Shown here in pieces: positions 58,987-64,000 of a DNA stretch of 64,000 bases. The DNA is from Paenibacillus sp. XY044 (GTDB taxonomy: Bacteria > Bacillota > Bacilli > Paenibacillales > Paenibacillaceae). The DNA lies in NCBI RefSeq assembly GCF_002257645.1, contig NZ_NQMO01000006.1:402549-466548 (forward strand). The letters run 5' to 3'. Below the pieces are notes generated by a model. The model was not told where the DNA came from. It saw only the letters and a list, made by a program, of their open reading frames with translations, and did not search any database. Within the stretch, counting starts at the first letter, position 1. Each line of letters begins with the position of its first letter. The translations under genes and the position numbers were made by a program.

Positions 58987-59637
58987 CTACTCGAGGTTTG
59001 CGGACAAAATATGTGGCAGCTCATCTAGCTCCCGCAAGAGGTCCTGCAGCGTCCCGTTATGCTTGGCCCTGGCCTTGATATTCAGGTGATACACGTCGCC
59101 TTCATTCGGGTCCTGCTCGAGCTGGTAGGAGGACACCGCGATCTTCCTCGTCGACAGATGCTCCAGGATCGGCTTCACGGACTCTTTATCGTCCAGCTCA
59201 AATGAAATGCTGAGTGCTTTGCCGGTTTTGAAAATGCTCAGCAGCTCCAGGCCGATCATGACGAGAATGGTGGCGCTGATTCCGGCGGCATACATGCCCG
59301 AGCCGATGGTCAGGCCAATGCCGGATGTAGCCCACACGCCGGCTGCGGTCGTCAGGCCGCGCACGCTTTTCCGTTCGATAATAATCATGCCTGCGCCTAA
59401 GAATCCGATGCCGCTGACAGCTTGAGCGGCTACCCGGCTTGGGTCGAGCGCCACGTGGTCGTGGTCCATCACATCGAAGAAACCGTATTTGGACACCAGC
59501 ATAATTAATGCGCTTCCAACCGCAACGAGGAAGTGGGTGCGCAGTCCCGCCTCCTTGGCTCTCAGCTCCCGCTCAAGACCGATTACGGCTCCAAGCAGGC
59601 CGGCTACGGCCAGCCGAATGATAAATTCAACAATCAT
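58987..59637 (-). CDS. MgtC/SapB family membrane protein
   Basis: A 216-residue protein with four predicted membrane helices carrying the MgtC signature (LAVAGLLGAVIGLERELRAKEAGLRTHFLVAVGSALIMLVSKYGF, GIGFLGAGMIIIERKSVRGLTTAAGVWATSGIGL) and a C-terminal cytosolic ACT-like domain. MgtC proteins inhibit ATP synthase or help at low magnesium. ATG 59637 follows GAGGAG; the frame above is unlikely to be translated. Confidence 0.87.
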   Translation of the reverse strand: MIVEFIIRLAVAGLLGAVIGLERELRAKEAGLRTHFLVAVGSALIMLVSKYGFFDVMDHDHVALDPSRVAAQAVSGIGFLGAGMIIIERKSVRGLTTAAGVWATSGIGLTIGSGMYAAGISATILVMIGLELLSIFKTGKALSISFELDDKESVKPILEHLSTRKIAVSSYQLEQDPNEGDVYHLNIKARAKHNGTLQDLLRELDELPHILSANLE

Positions 59638-59730
59638 GTGACAACAGCTCCTCTCCATGCTACATAATGATTGCGGCCATCCACCGTCCCTTAAGCACTG
59701 CTCCCCAGGTAACATTACCCATTCCACCCG

Positions 59731-59765
59731 CCGATGCCCGGCGGGATTTTTTATCCCCGCCCTGA
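59731..59765 (+). terminator. Plus-strand terminator before the DUF421 gene
   Basis: CCCGCCG and CGGCGGG around ATGCC, followed by ATTTTTTAT. No rightward gene lies upstream, so it may end an unannotated transcript or act as an attenuator for the gene at 59812. Confidence 0.5.
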
Positions 59766-59811
59766 ATTGGGTAAGTAATTAGCAAACGATGAGACAAAGG
59801 AGACGGAGGCT

Positions 59812-60534
59812 ATGGATTATGGCATGATCACCATAAAATTAATTACGGGATTCATCGGCTTGTGGCTGATGACCCGGGTTCTTGGGAAAAAGGAAATTTC
59901 CCAGCTGACCCCCTTCGACTTCGTCTCGTCGCTTATGCTGAGCGAGCTGGTGGGGAATACGGTATACCAGAAGGACGTCCGTTATGACCAGCTCCTGTTC
60001 GGACTGGCGGTTTGGTTCATCCTATCGTATTTATTTGAAAAAGTCACCCAGTATGCACGCCGAACCAGGGGGCCTTTGGAAGGTACACCTTCCATATTAA
60101 TACACAACGGGAAAGTGGATATGCGGGAAATGAAAAAGAACCGGCTGGATTTTGAACAGCTGCGCATGATGCTGCGTCAAAAGGATATTTTTTCCCTCCG
60201 CGAGGTTGCTTATGCCATCTTTGAAACGAACGGCTCACTCAGTGTCCTGAAAAATACGGATTTCGAAGCGGTTCAGAAGCAGGATCTGAACCTGGATGCG
60301 GATCCGTCCGGCCTGACCTATAATCTGCTGGAGGACGGAGACTTTAACGACGACAATTTGCAGCAGATCGGAAAAGACCGAGAGTGGCTGGCAGCCATGT
60401 TGAGGAAGGAAGGCTTCAGCGACCCGGGAAAGCTGGCCTACGTCGAATGGGGGGAAGGAAAAGGATTATTTATTTTGCAGCATAAACGCAAAGGGCAAAA
60501 GGGGAGCCGGTGGTCTCAAAAAGCCGAAGGATAG
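59812..60534 (+). CDS. DUF421 membrane protein (YetF type)
   Basis: A 240-residue protein: two to three N-terminal membrane helices and a cytosolic YetF domain (GTPSILIHNGKVDMREMKKNRLDFEQLRMMLRQKDIFSLREVAYAIFETNGSLSVLKN). AGACGGAGG precedes ATG 59812. Function unknown; homologues are common in spore formers. Confidence 0.85.
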   Translation: MDYGMITIKLITGFIGLWLMTRVLGKKEISQLTPFDFVSSLMLSELVGNTVYQKDVRYDQLLFGLAVWFILSYLFEKVTQYARRTRGPLEGTPSILIHNGKVDMREMKKNRLDFEQLRMMLRQKDIFSLREVAYAIFETNGSLSVLKNTDFEAVQKQDLNLDADPSGLTYNLLEDGDFNDDNLQQIGKDREWLAAMLRKEGFSDPGKLAYVEWGEGKGLFILQHKRKGQKGSRWSQKAEG

Positions 60535-60596
60535 CATGCGGAAGACAGGTCATGTAGAATAATAAAAGGCATAACAGCGAAGGAGACAAAAACTTT

Positions 60597-61247
60597 ATGG
60601 AAACGATTAATGCAATGCATATTACGATATTCGGCGCAAGCGGGCAGGTCGGGAAGGCGATCGTTCATGAGGCTCTGAAACGCGGGCACGGGGTCACGGC
60701 CGTCGTGCGGGATCCCGCAAAGCTGACGGAGCAGCACGAACGGCTGAACGTAGTGACCGGAAACATTCTGGACCCTGCTTCGGTGACCCGCGTATGCGAG
60801 GGGCAGGAGGTGGTCATCAGCGCGTACGGTCCGACGTTCGGCGAAGAGCAGGAGCTGCTGGAAGCCGCGCGCTCATTGATCGAGGGCGTCCGCCGTGCCG
60901 GCGTGAAGCGGCTGCTCATCGTTGGCGGGGCGGGCAGCCTGAAGACAGGGCCGGACACGCTGCTGATGGATGCGCCGGAATTTCCGCAGGAGCTGGTGCC
61001 CCTGGCCAGGGCGCATGCGGATGCGTACCATATTTACAGTCAGTCCGATCTGGATTACAGCTATCTCAGCCCGGCGGCGGTGCTGGAAACCGGACGGCGG
61101 ACCGGAAACTTCCGGATCGGCATGGACATGCTCATTTCCGATGAACTGGGCGATAGCCGGATTTCGGTCGAAGATCTCGCCGCGGCGCTGATCGATGAGA
61201 TGGAGGATCCGTATTTCGTCCGCACCCGGTTTACGGTGGCATACTAG
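60597..61247 (+). CDS. NAD(P)-binding oxidoreductase of the NmrA/SDR type
   Basis: A 216-residue Rossmann protein with the dinucleotide motif HITIFGASGQVGKAIVHEALKRGHGVTAVVRDP and the LLIVGGAGSL strand. Such proteins are quinone reductases, epimerases or redox-sensing NmrA types; substrate unknown. ATG 60597 lies after AAGGAG; ATG 60615 is an alternative start nearer the core. A hairpin (AGGGCAGCT/AGCTGCCCT, 61271-61310) follows. Confidence 0.8.
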   Translation: METINAMHITIFGASGQVGKAIVHEALKRGHGVTAVVRDPAKLTEQHERLNVVTGNILDPASVTRVCEGQEVVISAYGPTFGEEQELLEAARSLIEGVRRAGVKRLLIVGGAGSLKTGPDTLLMDAPEFPQELVPLARAHADAYHIYSQSDLDYSYLSPAAVLETGRRTGNFRIGMDMLISDELGDSRISVEDLAAALIDEMEDPYFVRTRFTVAY

Positions 61248-61270
61248 AACGAACGAAACGAATCAACAAC

Positions 61271-61310
61271 AGGGCAGCTGTCGCTTCAATTTTCGGGCGG
61301 AAGCTGCCCT
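61271..61310 (+). terminator. Hairpin between oxidoreductase and nnr genes
   Basis: AGGGCAGCT pairs with AGCTGCCCT around a 22-base loop; no T-tract, so termination may be weak. A second small hairpin CCCCGC/GCGGGG (61365-61381) precedes the nnr gene. Confidence 0.45.
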
Positions 61311-61409
61311 GAAATGTTTGATGTATCGGCAAAGTCCCTGAAATCTACCACAGCTAATGGTGAGCCCCGCAATTGGCGGGGATAGTTCAATATAAGGAGG
61401 AGACGGCAG

Positions 61410-63035
61410 GTGTATATCGTGACATCCGACGAAATGAGAGAGCTGGACCGCCGAACGATCGAGGAGATCGGCATCCCGGCGGTGGCCTTGATGGAGAACG
61501 CCGGCAGAGCCATTGCGGAGGAGGTGATCCGGTGGAGCCGGGACCGCCGTTATGTTGGCGGCGGCCGCGAAGGCGCCGGGTCTCGGGGTGAGCGCCAGGT
61601 CGATACCGTGCCGGCGGTTCAAGGAGACGCAGCGCTTCGGCTTGAGGAACCGGAGCGCGAGCATTGGCTTGTCCTTGCCGGCAAGGGCAACAACGGCGGG
61701 GACGGCCTGGTCGCGGCGCGGTACTTGCGCGAAGCGGGCATGCGCGTCACGATCGTATACGCCGCGGAGCCCGGCAGTCTCACCGGGGAGGCCGCGCTGC
61801 AGCGGGACGCGGCCCGCGCATTGAGCATTCCTGTGCTCGTCCACGGCCAGGATGACGTGGACTTCACCGCCTGCACGGGCATCGTGGATGCCCTGCTCGG
61901 CACCGGCAGCCGCGGCGCGCCGCGCGGCGCCTACGCCGAGCTGATTGCCGCGGCGAACGGCAGCGGCAGGGACATCGTGTCGGCGGACATCCCGAGCGGG
62001 CTGGACGCCGACACCGGGGCCGTGCACGATCCCTGTATCCGTGCACGGCGGACCGTATGCCTCGCGTTCCTGAAGCGAGGCCTGGCGCAGTTCCCCGGCG
62101 CGGAAGCCGCCGGGGAGATCGTGGTGCGCGCCATCGGCATCCCCGCGCTGCTGTGCGCGCAGCAGAACGTCAGCACATTTCTGCTGACGGAGGAGGTGCT
62201 GCGTATGCGGCTTGGGGTCGATACGGCGCGCCGCCGTTCGCCGGACGGCCACAAGGGCACGTACGGCCACGTGCTTGTGACGGCAGGCAGCCTGCCGATG
62301 AGCGGCGCGGGCCTGCTCTGTGCGCGGGCGGCCCTGCGCGCGGGCAGCGGCCTCGTCACCTGGGCGCTGCCCGGCCCGCTGCTGCCGCATATGGCGGGCG
62401 CCGCACCGGAGATCATGCTCGCCTCGGCCACCGCGGCCGAGTGGCATGAAGCCTCCGCCGCCCGCGTGCTCGAGCTGCTGGCCGGGCGCGACGTGCTCGC
62501 CGTCGGTCCCGGGCTGGGACGCTTCGAGGGCGACGGCCGGTGGCTGCGCACGCTCTGGGAAGAAGCGGCATGCCCGCTGGTCGTCGACGCCGACGCGCTC
62601 AACATGCTGGCCGCAAGCGGCGGCTTGGACGCGTGGAAGCCGCGCCAAGCGGACACGGTGCTGACGCCCCATCCCGGCGAAATGGCGCGGCTGGCAGGCT
62701 TGTCCACCGCCGAGGTGCAGCGCGACCGGATCCGCCTGGCGGCCGAATACGCCAAGGCGCACCGGGTCACGCTGGTGCTCAAGGGCGCGCGGACGGTCAT
62801 TGCCACGCCGGACGGCGATGCTTACGTGAACGCGACCGGCAGCCCGGGCATGGCGACCGGAGGCGCCGGCGACGTGCTGACCGGCATCATCGCCGGCCTG
62901 CTGGCCCAGGGCGCAAGCGGCCCGCAGGCCGCCGCGTTCGGCGTGTATCTGCACGGGCTGGCCGGCGAAGCCGCGGCGCAGCGCCGAGCGAACCCGGCAT
63001 CGCTGGTGGCGGGCGATATCATCGAAGCGCTGTAG
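61410..63035 (+). CDS. nnr: Bifunctional NAD(P)HX epimerase / ADP-dependent dehydratase
   Basis: A 541-residue repair enzyme for damaged NADH/NADPH hydrates. The N-terminal YjeF_N domain (about residues 1-225; LDRRTIEEIGIPAVALMENAGRAIAEEV, LAGKGNNGGDGLVAARYL, DALLGTGSRG) is the epimerase; the C-terminal ribokinase-like domain (about 265-541; HKGTYGHVLVTAGS, LTPHPGEMARLAGL, TGGAGDVLTGIIAGLLAQG) is the dehydratase. GTG 61410 follows GGAGGAGACG. An unusually GC-rich stretch (61550-63000) compared with neighbours is noticeable; the enzyme is intact. Confidence 0.93.
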   Translation: MYIVTSDEMRELDRRTIEEIGIPAVALMENAGRAIAEEVIRWSRDRRYVGGGREGAGSRGERQVDTVPAVQGDAALRLEEPEREHWLVLAGKGNNGGDGLVAARYLREAGMRVTIVYAAEPGSLTGEAALQRDAARALSIPVLVHGQDDVDFTACTGIVDALLGTGSRGAPRGAYAELIAAANGSGRDIVSADIPSGLDADTGAVHDPCIRARRTVCLAFLKRGLAQFPGAEAAGEIVVRAIGIPALLCAQQNVSTFLLTEEVLRMRLGVDTARRRSPDGHKGTYGHVLVTAGSLPMSGAGLLCARAALRAGSGLVTWALPGPLLPHMAGAAPEIMLASATAAEWHEASAARVLELLAGRDVLAVGPGLGRFEGDGRWLRTLWEEAACPLVVDADALNMLAASGGLDAWKPRQADTVLTPHPGEMARLAGLSTAEVQRDRIRLAAEYAKAHRVTLVLKGARTVIATPDGDAYVNATGSPGMATGGAGDVLTGIIAGLLAQGASGPQAAAFGVYLHGLAGEAAAQRRANPASLVAGDIIEAL

Positions 63036-63061
63036 CGGGCCGAAAGGCTGCGAAAGCGCAG

Positions 63062-63532
63062 CTACAGAAATCCCCAGCAGAGCAGCGGAATGAGCAGGGC
63101 GAAAATCAGCGTGATGAGCGAATCGCGCACAAACAGCTTTTTCCCGACGTAGAACAGCAGCACGGTACACATTCCCGCTACCGTGGAGGCGATATGGTCC
63201 GTTCCCGCGGCGTCATGTACATACAGTGCATAGAAGCACAGAAATCCGGCCACCGCGTAGATCGAGATTTGTTTGTCCCTGGACAGGGGAGGCAGCACAT
63301 ACAGCACAAAGTCCGCCAGGATGGATGCGGTCATCGCATAGCCGTAGACCCAGTAGGACAAGGGAATAGGCAGATCGGTGTCCGTCGCCATAGGAAGCTG
63401 ATCCTGAAGGGGCAGCATGCCGGAGAGTATCACCAGCAGGAGCAGCGTCAAGCCGGCCGAAGCGAGCTTGTTCAGGGCGTACAGACCCGATTTGAGCCTG
63501 GATGAAACAACGGGGGAGCGGTCTGACTTCAT
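63062..63532 (-). CDS. Four-helix membrane protein, unknown
   Basis: A 156-residue protein with about four to five predicted membrane helices, first at residues 17-37. ATG 63532 is set by AAGGAGAG just upstream; the frame to 63574 lacks such a site. No family recognised. Convergent with the nnr gene, only 26 bases apart. Confidence 0.65.
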   Translation of the reverse strand: MKSDRSPVVSSRLKSGLYALNKLASAGLTLLLLVILSGMLPLQDQLPMATDTDLPIPLSYWVYGYAMTASILADFVLYVLPPLSRDKQISIYAVAGFLCFYALYVHDAAGTDHIASTVAGMCTVLLFYVGKKLFVRDSLITLIFALLIPLLCWGFL

Positions 63533-63781
63533 CAAGTTTCTCTCCTTGTGAATCCATAGTACGTAGTACAGCATAATCGGATGCCGGAGTAAAGGTGACT
63601 GGGGATGTCACCTGAAGGCGGCAGAGGCTTTAGCGGTGTTGGCTTGAAACTTCCTGCTTCCGCTGCCGTAAGGCTCGCCGGGAATGGCAGGAGCGCACCC
63701 GGAGGCATAACGAATCGCTCCGCGGGAAGGACAGCGGGTCCTTCCCCGGCTGAAAAAGTAAAAATTAGCGTGAATATGATC

Positions 63782-63818
63782 AAAATACCGTCAAAGCTGC
63801 TGACGGTATTTTTTTTAT
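63782..63818. terminator. Strong terminator in the right-hand intergenic region
   Basis: AAAATACCGTCA and TGACGGTATTTT form a 12-bp stem around a short loop with eight T's on the plus strand and A's on the other side. Between 63533 and 63781 no gene is supported. Confidence 0.7.
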
Positions 63819-63924
63819 AATATCAAGTATAAATTCCAGAGCTGTTGCTTCCTGATATTGCAAGAAAAACTTCCTTTAGACGCGGTCTGTCTTCTGTGAA
63901 GGTACGTCGATCGACGTTTTTCTT
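63819..63924 (+). repeat. Structured repeat, copy 4 (complete)
   Basis: Hairpin A: AATATCA (63819-63825) and TGATATT (63853-63859); linker GC; unit B 63862-63924 with AAGAAAAAC, CGCGGTCTGTC, GAAGGTACGTCGATCGACG and GTTTTTCTT. This is the best preserved copy together with the one at 31736. Confidence 0.75.
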
Positions 63925-63926
63925 AA

Positions 63927-64000
63927 GATTATAGAATTTATAAATTTCAGCGAAGCTGAACCATTCTATAATCGCAAGAAAAACTTCAGCTAAATGCGGT
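63927..64000 (+). repeat. Structured repeat, copy 5 (cut by window end)
   Basis: Hairpin A with an 11-bp perfect stem GATTATAGAAT (63927-63937) / ATTCTATAATC (63963-63973) and an inner TTCAGCGAAGCTGAA hairpin; linker GC; unit B begins at 63976 and runs off the window. In tandem with copy 4. Confidence 0.7.

Noticed and set aside
61263..63170. A 635-codon open frame on the minus strand opposite the nnr gene
   Set aside because: It is low-complexity (Arg/Ala/His/Gly rich), lacks a ribosome site and domain, and is the antisense by-product of GC-rich codons of a clearly recognised enzyme.
63605..63820. A 71-codon plus-strand frame with a ribosome-site-like AAAGGTGACTGGGG
   Set aside because: It ends inside the terminator stem, is low-complexity (Gly/Pro/Ser/Ala), and no homologous family comes to mind; possible but not supported.
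1..64000. CRISPR array, tRNA or rRNA genes, prophage, complete IS
   Set aside because: No regularly spaced repeat series, cloverleaf with CCA-end signals, rRNA segments, phage structural genes or transposase motifs were recognised; this was by reading, not by a dedicated search.

Overview
The window reads as chromosomal DNA of a Paenibacillus-type member of the Bacillota. This is inferred from strong AGGAGG-like ribosome binding sites with frequent GTG/TTG starts, the moderately GC-rich coding style, a yjlC-ndh pair, CcdC, YtrA-type ABC genes, GlnR/TnrA-like boxes, many MsmX-dependent-looking sugar permeases without their own ATPase, and abundant short intergenic repeats. No rRNA, tRNA, CRISPR array, prophage or complete IS transposase was recognised.

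Layout. 1-8275: an operon of sugar ABC permeases (one truncated at the window edge, then 79-936, 5271-6140 and 6168-7154) interleaved with an NHL-repeat protein, a YIP1-family membrane protein and a large DUF5696 protein, ending in a GH76 alpha-1,6-mannanase-type hydrolase. 8433-14896: a LacI regulator with identical palindromic operators before itself and before an LplB/LplC/LplA-type transporter, followed by a GH30 glycosidase; a 285-bp MITE with a 10-bp target duplication sits inside this unit. Together these look like a fungal/yeast cell-wall glycan (alpha-mannan and beta-glucan) uptake and intracellular breakdown island.

15139-18742: YtrA-type GntR regulator with two ABC-2 ATPase/permease pairs. 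18909-22069: PEBP-like protein, a 41-residue zinc-ribbon protein, GntR and RpiR regulators, and a GNAT pseudogene. 22454-26668: a YgiB/YgiC (YjfC)-type ATP-grasp amidoligase cluster with DUF350 protein, lipoprotein and K+ channel, preceded by an ECF-type promoter (TGGAAC-N16-CGTA). 26808-31478: housekeeping/accessory enzymes (two GNATs, Nudix, VOC, amidase, small membrane proteins). 31538-32211: a decayed lactate dehydrogenase gene interrupted by a repeat element. 32478-38706: FUSC exporter, ndh-yjlC, CcdC, and an MBL hydrolase/TetR pair with two identical operators. 39452-41636: ECF sigma factor and its DUF4179 anti-sigma-like partner. 41738-44934: RlmA-type rRNA methyltransferase, Rrf2 regulator, MBL lactonase-like enzyme, DUF2277.

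45184-51613 is the most informative region: a divergent nitrite-assimilation locus. Leftward are a TrpD2-like protein and an ANTAR protein with a degenerate receiver; rightward are nirB-nirD-nirC-cobA. Between them lie two perfect GlnR/TnrA-type boxes and a two-hairpin ANTAR target RNA (both hexaloops have A1 and G4) whose second hairpin overlaps an intrinsic terminator. The sequence therefore predicts nitrogen control of initiation plus ANTAR antitermination.

52124-57754: DUF4395, lactonase, sulfate transporter sbp-cysT-cysW without a cysA, and YezD, with a shared operator-like box upstream of sbp and yezD. 57944-63532: membrane proteins, MgtC, DUF421, an NAD(P)-binding protein and the NAD(P)HX repair enzyme. 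A structured, modular intergenic repeat (hairpin A + GC + inverted-repeat unit B) occurs at least five times, including inside the MITE and inside the dead ldh gene.
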